48,304 nt of DNA from Acidobacteriota bacterium (GTDB taxonomy: Bacteria > Actinomycetota > Acidimicrobiia > Acidimicrobiales > RAAP-2), in assembly GCA_018971185.1 (NCBI GenBank), contig JAGXBH010000013.1:1-48304 (forward strand), written 5' to 3'. This document shows, one piece after another, positions 1 to 8,621 of the stretch (its first letter is position 1; each line of letters opens with the position of its first letter). The translations under genes and the position numbers were made by a program. Under the pieces are notes generated by a model. It did not search any database. It worked only from the letters and a program-made list of their open reading frames with translations, and was not told the origin of the DNA.

Positions 1-852
1 GGGGAACTGACCTTGTCCCGCGCGGTCCTCGGTCTCGGGGGTGCGCCGCAGGGGATCGCTCGGATCGGGCACCGAGGCGATGAGCAGTTGGGTGTAAGGG
101 TGTGAGGGTGCGTCGATCAACGACGTCCCCTCGGAACGCTCCACCACCTGGCCGGCGTACATCACGATGGTCGCGTCGGCGATGTAGCGCGCCGACGCGA
201 TGTCGTGGGTGATGTAGAGGACGGCGAGTCGCTCGTCGTCACAGAGGCCGCGCAACAGGTTCAACACGCCCAGGCGCACCGAGACGTCGAGCATCGAGAT
301 CGGCTCGTCGGCCAGGAGGACCTTGGGATTCACGCACAGGGCTCGAGCGATGGAGACGCGCTGCAGCTGCCCCCCGGAGAGCTCGTGGGGGTAGCGGTCC
401 AGGTAGCGGTCCGGCGGATCGAGGGCCACGCGTGCGAGCGTGGCACGCGCCCGGTCCTCCACCTGGTCGCGGGGCGTCGCGTGGATGCGCAACGGCCGCT
501 CGAGGGAGTGACGGATGGGGTGCACGGGGTTGATCGAGGCGAAGGGGTCCTGTAGGACCAGTTGCACCTGGGAGGCGTAACTGAGCGTGCGCGGCGCGTC
601 CCCGGCGATGGCGTTGCCCTCGATCAGGATCTCCCCCGACGTGGGCGTCACGATGCGCGCCAACATCCGCGCCAGCACGGACTTGCCCGAGCCGCTCTCG
701 CCGACCACCGCGGTCACCCGGCCCGCGTAAAGGCTCAGGCTCACGTCGTCGACGGCGCGCACCACCTTCTTGGGGCGGATCAGCCCGTGACCGGTGCGCA
801 CGACGAAGTGGCGGGTGAGTTCGCGCGCCTCGAGTTGGGGTGGGTTCGTCAC
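1..852 (-). CDS. Opp/Dpp-family ABC transporter ATP-binding protein (second ATPase), 3' end outside the window
   Basis: Cytoplasmic ATPase subunit that powers uptake through the two upstream permeases. The 284 codons present include Walker A GESGSGKS (residues 51-58), Q-loop Gln101, signature LSGGQ (158-162), Walker B VLLADE (178-183) and the switch His216, so the ATPase core is complete. The C-terminal tail is cut by the window edge. The GTG start at 852 overlaps the stop of the preceding ATPase gene by 4 nt (GTGA), which fixes the start and implies translational coupling. It is the last visible gene of the lacI-permease-permease-ATPase-ATPase operon. A LacI regulator at the head suggests that the Opp/Dpp-type transporter carries an oligosaccharide rather than a peptide; that is inference. 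No solute-binding protein gene is visible and it may lie beyond position 1. Confidence 0.9.
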   Translation of the reverse strand, partial: MTNPPQLEARELTRHFVVRTGHGLIRPKKVVRAVDDVSLSLYAGRVTAVVGESGSGKSVLARMLARIVTPTSGEILIEGNAIAGDAPRTLSYASQVQLVLQDPFASINPVHPIRHSLERPLRIHATPRDQVEDRARATLARVALDPPDRYLDRYPHELSGGQLQRVSIARALCVNPKVLLADEPISMLDVSVRLGVLNLLRGLCDDERLAVLYITHDIASARYIADATIVMYAGQVVERSEGTSLIDAPSHPYTQLLIASVPDPSDPLRRTPETEDRAGQGQFP

Positions 853-1982
853 ACGACCCCCTCGGCGTTGGAGGGCGTCTGCGCACCAACCCGCGTCGCG
901 TCGCGGGGGCGTCGACGCAGCGCGACGGGCACGTCGGCGGGCGAGTCGTGCAGCCAACAGGCGACCTTGCGTCCGGAGTCGTCGAGCACGCGCAGTTCGG
1001 GCGCCTGCGACGAGCACTTCTCGAACGCGAAGGGGCAACGGTCGTGGAAGCTGCACCCGGCGATGGGCTGGGACAGGTCAGGTGGCGAGCCGGCGATGCC
1101 CACCAACTCGCGCCGTTCGCCCGACAGCGGCGGTGAGGAGTTCAAGAGACCCAAGGTGTAGGGGTGACGCGGTGCGCCGTAGAGGTCGTTCGCCGGGGCC
1201 CACTCCACCACGTTGCCGGCGTACATCACCGCGATGTCGTCAGCGAGTTCCACGAGCAGGGAGAGGTCGTGCGTGATGAAGATCATCGAGAACCCGAAGC
1301 GGGCGCGCAGTTGCGCCAGTTCGTTGACGATCTCGCGCTGCGTCACGACGTCGAGCGCGGTCGTGGGCTCGTCCATGATCACCAGCTGCGGGTCCAGGGC
1401 CAGGGCCAGGGCGATCATGACGCGCTGGCGCTGGCCACCCGAGAGCTCGTGGGGGAAGCGCGCCAGACGGTCCGCGTTGAGGCCCACCAACGACAGCAAC
1501 TCAGCGGCGCGCTCGCGCCGCTGCGCCTTCTTCATCCCCGGCCGGTGCGTCGAGAGGACCTCGTCAAACTCGTGTCCGATGCGCAGTACCGGGTTGAGGG
1601 CGTTGAGGGCGCTCTGCAGGACGATGGACACCTGCGACCAGCGGATCGCGCGCAACTCGCTCGGGGTCGCCGCGAGCAGGTCGACCGTGCGGCGCTTGGC
1701 GTCACTCGACGTGGGGTCGTCGAAGGTGAGGCTCACGTGACCACCCGAGATGACCCCCGGGGGGCGCAACAGGCGCGTCGCCGCGTAGACCAGTGTCGAC
1801 TTGCCGCTACCGCTCTCGCCCGCCACGCCGAGGACCCGAGAGCGCCGCACGCTCAGGTTCACGTGATTGACCGCGCGCACGGCCGCGTCACCCCAGCCGT
1901 AGTCGACGCAGAAGTCCTCGATGGCGAGCACGGTGTCGTCCTCCAACGTGGTCGCCTCCGACGTGGTCGGGCGCTCGCTCAT
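849..1982 (-). CDS. Opp/Dpp-family ABC transporter ATP-binding protein (first ATPase)
   Basis: 377-aa ATPase of the OppD/DppD type. Walker A GESGSGKST is at residues 55-63, Q-loop Gln123, LSGGQRQR from 180 and Walker B LVIMDE at 200-205. The C-terminus carries the oligopeptide-transporter extension with its Cys cluster (GCSFHDRCPF, EKC, ACW), typical of this family. The ATG at 1982 overlaps the stop of the upstream permease by 4 nt (ATGA), which favours it over a longer in-frame extension reaching 2264. It should pair with the downstream ATPase as a heterodimer under the two permeases. Substrate cannot be read from the sequence. Confidence 0.92.
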   Translation of the reverse strand: MSERPTTSEATTLEDDTVLAIEDFCVDYGWGDAAVRAVNHVNLSVRRSRVLGVAGESGSGKSTLVYAATRLLRPPGVISGGHVSLTFDDPTSSDAKRRTVDLLAATPSELRAIRWSQVSIVLQSALNALNPVLRIGHEFDEVLSTHRPGMKKAQRRERAAELLSLVGLNADRLARFPHELSGGQRQRVMIALALALDPQLVIMDEPTTALDVVTQREIVNELAQLRARFGFSMIFITHDLSLLVELADDIAVMYAGNVVEWAPANDLYGAPRHPYTLGLLNSSPPLSGERRELVGIAGSPPDLSQPIAGCSFHDRCPFAFEKCSSQAPELRVLDDSGRKVACWLHDSPADVPVALRRRPRDATRVGAQTPSNAEGVV

Positions 1983-2935
1983 CGCGACCCCGCTTCCCAC
2001 GTGGCGCGCGGCGTCGCCGTGCGGGCCACCGGCGTGAAGCCCAGGCGCGGTCGTCGTGGCAGGCCGCTCGTGCGACGGATCCGTCCGCTCAGTCCCGCCG
2101 AGCGCAGCCGGGGGTTGATGAACTCGTCGATGCCGAAGTTCATCAGGGCCAGTCCCGTGCCGATGAGGGCGATGCACACCCCCGGCGGCACGAACCACCA
2201 CCACTGGTTCGCCAGGGGGGCGTTGTTGGCCTGCGCCCAGTAGAGCATGGTGCCCCAGTTCCACACCGCGGTCGAGGTCAACCCGACGTAGGCGAGGGTG
2301 ACGTAGGCCCCGATCGAGTAGAGGACGGTGAAGAGGAGCGAGGACGCCAGGACCGGCAGGAGGTTGGGCGCGATCTCGAACATCATGATGCGCAGGCGGC
2401 TCTCTCCCACGATCCGCGCGGCCTCGACGAAGTCACGATTGCGCAAGGACATCGTCTGCGCGCGCAGCACCCGCGCGCCCCACGCCCAGCCCGTCAGGCT
2501 GATGATCAGACCGATGACGAAGGAGTTGGACCGACCGCCGGCCGGTAGGTAGCTGTCGATGACGATCAAGAGCGGCAGCCCCGGGATCGCCAAGAAGACG
2601 TTCGAGAGTAGCGAGAGGCCCTCGTCGGGCTTGCCCCCGAGGTAGCCCGCGGCGACGCCGATGATCATCGATAACAAGGTGGCCACGACGCCCGCGACGA
2701 TCGCGACGATCATGGTCGCGCGCGCGCCGACCAGCAACTGTGACCAGATGTCCTGGCCGAGCGCCGTCGTGCCAAGCCAGTGGCTGGACGAGGGACGCAG
2801 GTTCGCGGTGAAGTTGGTGGCGTTGGGGTTGTCGGGCGCGAGCCAGGGGCCGACCACGGTCAGCACGGCGAAGAAGGCGACCAGGCCGGCGCCGATCAAC
2901 ACCTTGGGTGAGCGCGGGACGCGCACGGCGCTCAT
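1979..2935 (-). CDS. ABC transporter permease, OppC/DppC family
   Basis: 318-aa inner-membrane permease. The N-terminal segment ends in a membrane helix (about residues 12-32), followed by the family-typical HWLGTTALGQDIWSQ region that precedes the binding-protein-dependent transport domain. The coupling loop EAARIVGESRLRIMMFEIAPN (EAA motif) is near residues 170-190. It overlaps the neighbouring permease and ATPase by 4 nt on each side, so it sits in the middle of one coupled operon. The C-terminal 40 residues after GRIRR are Arg/Pro-rich and longer than usual. Likely partner of the OppB-type permease at 2932-3912. Confidence 0.9.
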   Translation of the reverse strand: MSAVRVPRSPKVLIGAGLVAFFAVLTVVGPWLAPDNPNATNFTANLRPSSSHWLGTTALGQDIWSQLLVGARATMIVAIVAGVVATLLSMIIGVAAGYLGGKPDEGLSLLSNVFLAIPGLPLLIVIDSYLPAGGRSNSFVIGLIISLTGWAWGARVLRAQTMSLRNRDFVEAARIVGESRLRIMMFEIAPNLLPVLASSLLFTVLYSIGAYVTLAYVGLTSTAVWNWGTMLYWAQANNAPLANQWWWFVPPGVCIALIGTGLALMNFGIDEFINPRLRSAGLSGRIRRTSGLPRRPRLGFTPVARTATPRATWEAGSR

Positions 2936-3912
2936 ACCGCCGCCTCGGTGCGGGTACGGGGATCGAGCACGAAGTAGAAGACGTCCGCCAGGAGGTTCGC
3001 CGCCAGCACCGTCATGGTGATCACCAGGAATATCCCCTGGATCAGCGGATAGTCCTCATTCAAGACCGCTTGCAGCAACAAGTCACCCACCCCCGGATAG
3101 TTGAAGACCAACTCGACGAGCAACGCGCCCGAGACCACCAGGCCGATGGCCAGCGAGAGGTTCGCCACGCTCGGCAGCACCGCATTCCTCGCCGCGTGCA
3201 TGATCACCTTGCGACGCGGCAACCCCTTGGCGACGGCCATCAGGACGAAGTCCTCGGCGATCATCGTGATCATCATGTTGCGCATGCCGAGCATCCAGCC
3301 CGCCACCGAGCTCAGCACGATGGTGATCACCGGGAGTTCGCCGTAACGCACCAGGCTGAAGACGAAGTCCCAGTGCCAACCCGGGGTCACCGACTGACTG
3401 TAGGCACCCAGTACCGGGAACCAGTGCAGGTTGGAGCCGAACACCAGCAGGACGACGGTGCCGAGGAAGAAGTAGGGGACCGCCTGGAAGAACGTCGCCA
3501 CGGGGATGAGCGAGTCCAGACGCGACCCGCGGAACCAGCCCAGCAGGGTGCCCGTGACGGTGCCCACCAGGAAGCTCAGGATCGTCGAGACGCCGATCAA
3601 CCCGATGGTCCAGGGCACCGCGGACTGCAGCACGCTCGACACCGGCGTGGAGAGGGTGATCGAGACGCCCAGGTTGCCGACGAGCAACTGATGCCAGTAC
3701 CCGATGTACTGGTCCCAGAGATTCTGGTGCAACCCGATGCCGAAGGCCAGCTCGATGGCGCGCACCTGCTGGACGGTGACCTGGCCCGTGAGCTTGCCGA
3801 TCAGCTGCTGCACGGGGTTGCCGGGCATCATGCGCGGCAGGAGGAAGTTGACGGTGATGGCGACCCACGCCGTCACCAGGTAGAGCGAGAGACGTCGAAG
3901 GAGCATCCTCAC
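2932..3912 (-). CDS. ABC transporter permease, OppB/DppB family
   Basis: 326-aa permease with an N-terminal membrane helix, the LPRMMPGNPV segment common to OppB/DppB proteins (residues 25-34), five further hydrophobic stretches and an EAA-type loop near AVAKGLPRRKVIMHAARNA. The GTG start at 3912 overlaps the lacI stop by 4 nt (GTGA); an ATG two codons further in is possible, but the overlap favours GTG. First structural gene after the regulator. Together with the OppC-type permease it forms the transmembrane channel. Confidence 0.9.
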   Translation of the reverse strand: MRMLLRRLSLYLVTAWVAITVNFLLPRMMPGNPVQQLIGKLTGQVTVQQVRAIELAFGIGLHQNLWDQYIGYWHQLLVGNLGVSITLSTPVSSVLQSAVPWTIGLIGVSTILSFLVGTVTGTLLGWFRGSRLDSLIPVATFFQAVPYFFLGTVVLLVFGSNLHWFPVLGAYSQSVTPGWHWDFVFSLVRYGELPVITIVLSSVAGWMLGMRNMMITMIAEDFVLMAVAKGLPRRKVIMHAARNAVLPSVANLSLAIGLVVSGALLVELVFNYPGVGDLLLQAVLNEDYPLIQGIFLVITMTVLAANLLADVFYFVLDPRTRTEAAV

Positions 3913-5012
3913 GCGCGGATCCTCTGAGGGGGGTGGTGCAGCTCACGAAGTGGTTCCTCGGGGTCGGCACTGCACCCGCAACTCGCGCGCACCACCAGCT
4001 GGGTGGGCAGGACCACCGTGCGCTGAGGCGCCTCGGTGCCCTCGAGGGTCGAGGTCAGGGCGTCGACCGCGACGGCCCCGAGCAATCCGCCGGACTGGCG
4101 GATCGTGGTGAGGGGTGGGCTGAAATACCGGGTCAGGGTGATGTCGTCGAAGCCGGTGACCGCGATGTCCTCGGGCACGCGGTGGCCGCGCTCCTGCAGG
4201 GCGAAGATGACGCCGACGGCCATCTGGTCGTTCGCGCAGGCGAAGACCTGCGGCAGGGGCTCGTCGCGATCGAGTCGAGCACTCATCGCCGATTCCCCGC
4301 CCGCCGACGTCCAGTCCGCCTCGAGGAAGTCGACGTCGGCCATAGTCGCGCCCAGCGACTCGATCGAGCGTCGAAAGCCCCCGGCGCGCGCCAGCGCGTC
4401 CGGGCTCTCGAGGCTGCCCGAGACGAAGCCCACCCGGGTCACGGCGTGCGCGCGGACCAGGTGCTCGGCGAGACTGGCCATCGCCTGTTCGTTGTCGACG
4501 CGCACGGTCGTCGCCACCTCTGAGTCGCCGCGACCGGCCAACAGCACCACCGGGATGCGCCGAGCGATGATGGCCACGTCGTCGTCGCTCAGGACGCGGT
4601 CGAGCACGATGAGACCGTCGACGGTCCCGGTCAGCGCGAGTAGGGCGTTGACGCCCGACGGATGACTCTCGTCGAAGCTACTGAGTAGCAGGGAGTAGCC
4701 GTGCTCCGCCGCGCGCGTCTCAGCGCCTCGGATGACGATGTCGGTGTAGAGCAGGCTCGCCTCCTCGACGGCGAGCCCGTTGTTCTCGCCCACGACCCTG
4801 GTGAACACGAGACCGAGGATCCCGTGCTTGCCGATGGAGAGCCCCCGCGCCACTGAGTTCGGTACGAAGTCCAGTTCCTCCATCGCGCGCAGCACCTTCT
4901 CGCGGGTCGCGGGTCGCACGGAATTGAGCGAGTTCAGGGCGCGACTGACGGTGGCGATCGAGACGCCGGCGCGTTCGGCCACGTCGTAGATCGTCGGCGT
5001 CGATTCGGCCAC
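3909..5012 (-). CDS. LacI-family transcriptional regulator of the downstream ABC operon
   Basis: 367-aa repressor. The N-terminal helix-turn-helix TIYDVAERAGVSIATVSRAL (from about residue 7) and hinge ARGLSIGKHG are followed by a periplasmic-binding-protein-like effector domain ending with a Cys-rich tail (SCGCSAD). I chose GTG at 5012 because the HTH then begins at the normal distance from the N-terminus. A TTG at 5048 is in frame but lies directly against the operators and about 19 nt from the predicted transcription start. It is the first gene of the operon and overlaps the OppB-type gene by 4 nt, so it should be co-transcribed and autoregulated through the operators at 5049-5074. The effector is probably a sugar, as for most of the family; not shown here. 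Confidence 0.9.
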   Translation of the reverse strand: MAESTPTIYDVAERAGVSIATVSRALNSLNSVRPATREKVLRAMEELDFVPNSVARGLSIGKHGILGLVFTRVVGENNGLAVEEASLLYTDIVIRGAETRAAEHGYSLLLSSFDESHPSGVNALLALTGTVDGLIVLDRVLSDDDVAIIARRIPVVLLAGRGDSEVATTVRVDNEQAMASLAEHLVRAHAVTRVGFVSGSLESPDALARAGGFRRSIESLGATMADVDFLEADWTSAGGESAMSARLDRDEPLPQVFACANDQMAVGVIFALQERGHRVPEDIAVTGFDDITLTRYFSPPLTTIRQSGGLLGAVAVDALTSTLEGTEAPQRTVVLPTQLVVRASCGCSADPEEPLRELHHPPQRIRA

Positions 5013-5048
5013 TTCCCCCCCCGGGTCCCTCGTTCGAAGAGCAGTCAA

Positions 5049-5074
5049 TGTAACCGCTTTCGTAACCGCTTACA
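5049..5074. promoter_or_regulatory. Two overlapping LacI-family operators at the lacI promoter
   Basis: Read on the minus strand this stretch holds TGTAAGCGGTTACG and CGAAAGCGGTTACA, each 13 of 14 matches to the LacI-family (cre-like) consensus TGWAANCGNTNWCA. They share 2 bp, so the AAGCGGTTAC core repeats at a 12-bp interval. They begin at the downstream edge of the predicted -10 box, a position that would block RNA polymerase. Confidence 0.8.
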
Positions 5075-5102
5075 AAATAGTGACGGTGGGTGACGCTGTC
5101 AA
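5074..5102 (-). promoter_or_regulatory. Sigma-70-type promoter of the lacI-ABC operon
   Basis: On the minus strand TTGACA (5102-5097), a 17-bp spacer and TATTTT (5079-5074). A transcript would start near 5067, inside the tandem operators, leaving about 55 nt of leader before the GTG at 5012. Confidence 0.7.
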
Positions 5103-5192
5103 GACGAAACGTGAAGTTTTTTCAAATTCCTGATGACCGCGCGGTCACCGGGACTCTGAGCAGTCGGACAGAAATGAATCTGATCAGGTGTT

Positions 5193-5219
5193 TCGACCAA
5201 GGCCGCCCACCCTGGTCGA
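5193..5219 (-). terminator. Possible weak terminator hairpin after pheA
   Basis: TCGACCAAGG and CCTGGTCGA form a 9-bp stem with one bulged A and a loop of about 8 nt, 14 nt past the pheA stop on the minus strand. No T-run follows, so intrinsic termination is uncertain. Confidence 0.35.
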
Positions 5220-5232
5220 GCACCATTGTCAA

Positions 5233-6150
5233 CTACTGGCGGATGCGCCCGCGTAAGGTGGCGATCCACTCGGCCGCGGCTCGGCGCGCCGCGCCGATCT
5301 CGAGACGACGGTCCGTCGAACCCTCTCCGGTCACCGGGTAGGAGCCCAGGAACTTGACGCGCACCAGGTGCGCCTGCAGGTCGGCGAGGCAGTCGCCGAC
5401 GACGTCGTCACCCACGTGGCCGTCGAACTCGATGACGAAGCAGTAGTCCCCGAGCCCACGTTTGGTGGGCCGACTCTCGAGCTTGGTCAAGTTGATGTCA
5501 CGCGCCGCGAAACGACCCAGCATCGCGTAGAGCGAACCGGGTCGGTCGGCGTCTTGGAAGCACACGATCGAGGTCCGGTCGTGTCCGGTCGGCGCGGGGA
5601 TGTCCCCTCGACCCACTTCGACGAAACGCGTCGCGTTCTCGCGATGATCGGCGATGTCGGCAGCGATGATCTCCAGTCCGAAGAGTGACGCGGCGATCTC
5701 CGAGCCCACTGCCGCCCACGGCAGCGTCGACTCGGCGACCTCGCGGGCCGCTTGCGACGTGGAAGTCGTCTGTTCGACCTGGGCCTGAGCGAGGTGCGAG
5801 GCGAGGTACCCGCGGACCTGAGCCAGGGCGTGCACGTAGCTCGAGACGCGCGTGACCTCCCCCGGCGTCACCCCCGCGCGCGCCAGCAGATGCATGCGGA
5901 TGGGTAGGACGATCTCCGCCCTGATGACGAGGTCGTGGTCGAAGACGAGGCCGTCGATGGTGGCCGAGACCGTGCCCTCGATGGCGTTCTCGAGGGGGAC
6001 CAGGCCCGAGTCGAGGGAGCCGTCGGCGACGGCGGCGAGCACGTCGGCGATCGACGCGCACGCGACGGCCTCGACGTCGCCCATGGTCGCCACCGCCTCG
6101 TGCGAGAAGGAGCCCTCGGGTCCGAGGAACCCCACGCGCGCACGAGCCAT
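5233..6150 (-). CDS. pheA: Prephenate dehydratase
   Basis: 305-aa monofunctional enzyme converting prephenate to phenylpyruvate in phenylalanine synthesis. The N-terminal GFLGPEGSFSHEA and VPLENAIEGTVS are family hallmarks. The catalytic Thr lies in ENATRF (TRF at 174-176). A C-terminal ACT domain with ESRP (225-228) is the site for allosteric control by phenylalanine. There is no chorismate mutase domain, so mutase must be encoded elsewhere. It follows the lacI promoter region on the same strand but has its own space and is not part of the ABC operon. No clear Shine-Dalgarno precedes the ATG. Confidence 0.95.
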   Translation of the reverse strand: MARARVGFLGPEGSFSHEAVATMGDVEAVACASIADVLAAVADGSLDSGLVPLENAIEGTVSATIDGLVFDHDLVIRAEIVLPIRMHLLARAGVTPGEVTRVSSYVHALAQVRGYLASHLAQAQVEQTTSTSQAAREVAESTLPWAAVGSEIAASLFGLEIIAADIADHRENATRFVEVGRGDIPAPTGHDRTSIVCFQDADRPGSLYAMLGRFAARDINLTKLESRPTKRGLGDYCFVIEFDGHVGDDVVGDCLADLQAHLVRVKFLGSYPVTGEGSTDRRLEIGAARRAAAEWIATLRGRIRQ

Positions 6151-6230
6151 GACGAGGATGCTACTCGTCCGTCTGGTTCCTCCTCGAGCGACCTTCTACG
6201 ATGGTTTGAGCCCTAACGAAAGGTCGTGCA

Positions 6231-7595
6231 ATGAGGCACCCGATGTTCACCTACGATGAGGCGTTCACCAACGCGATCTTCGAGTACTGTCGCGACCGCC
6301 TGGAGCACGACGCTCCCCTGGACTTCGGGATGCACTCTCCGGTCCCCCTTCCCGCACTGGAGGGGCTCATCAGCGCCGACGGGCGTGATCCCGAGGAGAT
6401 CCTGACGTTCTTCCGTGACCACTTGGCCCAGCACGTGGTCTCGATCGACTCACCCCGGTTCCTGGCCTTCATCCCCAATGCCCCCACCAAGAACTCCCTC
6501 CTCTTCGACATGGTGGTCGCCTGCTCGGGGCTCAATGGAACCAGTTGGCTCGAGTCCGCGGGCGTCGTGGTCGCGGAGAATCAGGCGCTCGAGTTCCTGG
6601 CCCGTCGCGCGGGTATGCCCGAGGGCTCGGGCGGTGCCTTCGTCTCGGGCGGCTCGAGTGGCAACCTCTCGGCCCTCACCGTCGGCCGCGACGTGGGGCG
6701 CACGCGGCGCCCGGACGTGGCGCCGCACGAACTGCGCTTCGCCATCTCCGCCGACGCGCACTCGAGCATCGGTAAGGCGCTGCACGTGCTGGGGATCGAG
6801 CCGTTGCTGGTCGAGCCCGACGACCATCGTTTCACCCGCGCCAACCTGGAGCTGGCCCTCGCCGCCGATCCCCACCCCGAGACGGTCATCGGGATCGTCG
6901 CCACGTCGGGCACCACCAACGCGGGCATCGTCGACGATCTCGAGGGCCTCGGAGCCTACGCGCGCGAGCACGACCTGTGGTTCCACGTGGACGGCGCCTA
7001 CGGGGGCGCTGCGCTGTTCTCCTCGGAGCGTGAACTCCTGCGCGGGATCCGCCACGCCGACAGCTTCATCGTCGATCCCCACAAATGGCTGTTCGGCCCC
7101 CTGGACTGCTGCGCGCTGATCTACCGCGAACCCGCGCGCGCGCGTCACTTTCTCGCCCAGCAGGCCGGTTACCTCGACGTCCTGCACGGTGGTGACGACG
7201 ACCACTACGACTGGAACCCGTCGGACTTCGCGATCCACCTGTCGCGACGTGCCCGTGGCTTGCCCTTCTGGTTCTCCCTCGTCACCTACGGTGTCGCCGC
7301 CTACGAGAGCGCGACCCAGAGTGCCATCGACCTGGCTCGCCGCGCCGCCGAGCGGATCGCCGCGACCGACGGCCTGGAACTCGTGCGTCCCGCGAGTCTG
7401 TCCGTCGTCCTCTTTCGCCGCGTGGGCTGGAGCGAGGCGCAGTACCTAGCGTGGAGCGAGGAGCTACTGCGCTCGCAGGTGGCCTTCGTCACGCCGACGA
7501 AGTGGGAGGGTGAGATGGTGGCGCGACTCGCGTTCCTACACCCCGACACCACCGACGAACTGGTGGGTCAGATCCTCTCGTCTATGTTCGACTGA
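6231..7595 (+). CDS. PLP-dependent group II decarboxylase (aromatic-L-amino-acid decarboxylase-like)
   Basis: 454-aa cytosolic enzyme of the AADC/glutamate decarboxylase fold. Visible active-site features are the PLP Lys285 in DPHKWLFGPL, Asp254 in HVDGAYGG, the ring-stacking His177 in ADAHSSIGK and the FVSGGSSGNLSAL phosphate-binding segment. Length matches AADC/TDC enzymes. AAAGG sits 7 nt before the ATG. Divergent from pheA by 80 nt and convergent with the nitroreductase gene. The decarboxylated amino acid cannot be told from sequence. Nearness to pheA makes an aromatic substrate tempting but proves nothing. Confidence 0.87.
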   Translation: MRHPMFTYDEAFTNAIFEYCRDRLEHDAPLDFGMHSPVPLPALEGLISADGRDPEEILTFFRDHLAQHVVSIDSPRFLAFIPNAPTKNSLLFDMVVACSGLNGTSWLESAGVVVAENQALEFLARRAGMPEGSGGAFVSGGSSGNLSALTVGRDVGRTRRPDVAPHELRFAISADAHSSIGKALHVLGIEPLLVEPDDHRFTRANLELALAADPHPETVIGIVATSGTTNAGIVDDLEGLGAYAREHDLWFHVDGAYGGAALFSSERELLRGIRHADSFIVDPHKWLFGPLDCCALIYREPARARHFLAQQAGYLDVLHGGDDDHYDWNPSDFAIHLSRRARGLPFWFSLVTYGVAAYESATQSAIDLARRAAERIAATDGLELVRPASLSVVLFRRVGWSEAQYLAWSEELLRSQVAFVTPTKWEGEMVARLAFLHPDTTDELVGQILSSMFD

Positions 7596-7610
7596 TCGGC
7601 CAGGAGTTCC

Positions 7611-8060
7611 TCAAGCCGGGGGCGAGGGTTCGCACAGAACCAGGGGGACGTCGCGCGACGCGCGACGTCGGTACCGGTCGTAGGCGCGATACGCCGCGAC
7701 GACCCGGGGCCACAGGACGTCGCACTCCTCGGGCGTCGCCAGGCGCGCACGCCACTCGCCGGTCTCGCCGCGTCGGACCACCTGGACGGTGGGCTCGCGT
7801 CGCAGGTTCGCCAGCCAATCGGGGTCACGATCGTCGCCGCCCTTGGACGCCACGAGGACGAGGGAGTCACCGTCGACCACGGGGACGGTCAGCATGGTCC
7901 GATGCGCGCGACCACTGCGGCGCCCCAGAGTGATCAGCTCGATCACCTCCATGCCCATCGCGCGCGAGCCCAGTCGGCCACGCGTGAGGGTCACCACCGC
8001 GCGATGGACGGCGTTGAGGGCCCGAAAGCCCCGGTCGACGACACCCTCACTGATCCGCAC
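7611..8060 (-). CDS. DDN-type F420-dependent nitroreductase family protein
   Basis: 149-aa split beta-barrel protein of the deazaflavin-dependent nitroreductase (DDN/F420H2-dependent quinone reductase) family. Family marks are ELITLGRRSGRAHRTMLTVP, the SKGGDDRDPDWLANLRREP segment that binds F420, and a C-terminal RYRRRASRDVPLVLCEP. Members reduce quinones or protect against oxidants in actinobacteria. The GTG start is the first in frame and lacks a strong Shine-Dalgarno. Its stop lies 15 nt from the convergent decarboxylase. The exact substrate is unknown. Confidence 0.85.
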   Translation of the reverse strand: MRISEGVVDRGFRALNAVHRAVVTLTRGRLGSRAMGMEVIELITLGRRSGRAHRTMLTVPVVDGDSLVLVASKGGDDRDPDWLANLRREPTVQVVRRGETGEWRARLATPEECDVLWPRVVAAYRAYDRYRRRASRDVPLVLCEPSPPA

Positions 8061-8115
8061 GCCCCGACCCTAGCGAGAAGGGCGCACCGCGTCGTCGGGG
8101 TAAGGGTCGATATAT

Positions 8116-8133
8116 TTGCTTGCCGGCAAGCAA
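8116..8133. promoter_or_regulatory. Perfect 18-bp palindrome, likely MarR operator
   Basis: TTGCTTGCCGGCAAGCAA is fully self-complementary and ends 20 nt before the GTG of the marR gene. Size and symmetry fit a MarR dimer site, so autoregulation of the marR-MFS pair is likely. Overlap with a promoter is inferred; no convincing -35/-10 pair was found. Confidence 0.7.
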
Positions 8134-8153
8134 CTGACTGATAGGATGGGGCC

Positions 8154-8621
8154 GTGAGCAAAGAGATCGGCGGCCCGCGACCACCCTCGGACGGCGAGGT
8201 CATTGACCGGCTACGCGTCGTCCTCGTGCGCGGCCAGCGCCGGCTACGCCTCGCCTACACCGACGACAACCTCTCACCCACGCAGCTCGAGGTCCTCGCG
8301 ATGGTGGTGCGTCGTGGCCCGCTACGCCTCGCGGAAGTGGCGAGCCTCGAAGGGATCAACCCCACGATGCTGTCGCGCATCGTCGCCAAGCTCGAGGAGG
8401 CCCAATTGGTCACGCGCGTCGCCGACGCGAACGACGGACGAGTGGTGCACGTGGCGGCCACCGACCAGGGCCGCGGCCTCTACGAGGTGATCCATCGTCA
8501 ACGCACGCAGGCCCTGGCACTAGCCCTCGAAAGCCTGTCCTCTCACGAGCGCCAGGAGTTGCGCGGCGCCCTGCCCGCGCTCGAGAAACTGGTCGCCTCA
8601 CTCCAGTTGGCACCCGAATGA
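8154..8621 (+). CDS. MarR-family transcriptional regulator
   Basis: 155-aa winged-helix regulator. The DNA-binding core runs from about residue 40 (LSPTQLEVLAMVV) through the recognition helix NPTMLSRIVAKLEEA and a wing containing DANDGRVVHVAAT; flanking helices form the dimer interface. AGGA lies 7 nt before the GTG start. Its stop overlaps the ATG of the MFS gene by 4 nt, so it most likely represses this exporter and itself through the palindrome at 8116-8133. Ligand unknown; such pairs usually respond to the compound exported. Confidence 0.9.
   Translation: MSKEIGGPRPPSDGEVIDRLRVVLVRGQRRLRLAYTDDNLSPTQLEVLAMVVRRGPLRLAEVASLEGINPTMLSRIVAKLEEAQLVTRVADANDGRVVHVAATDQGRGLYEVIHRQRTQALALALESLSSHERQELRGALPALEKLVASLQLAPE

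Noticed and set aside
1164..2243. 359-codon open frame on the plus strand opposite the first ABC ATPase gene
   Set aside because: Arg/His/Gly-rich translation with no domain, typical of antisense frames in high-GC DNA; the minus-strand ATPase has all its motifs.
2908..3927. 339-codon plus-strand frame opposite the OppB-type permease
   Set aside because: Low-complexity His/Asp/Arg/Gln composition and no start context; shadow of the permease gene.
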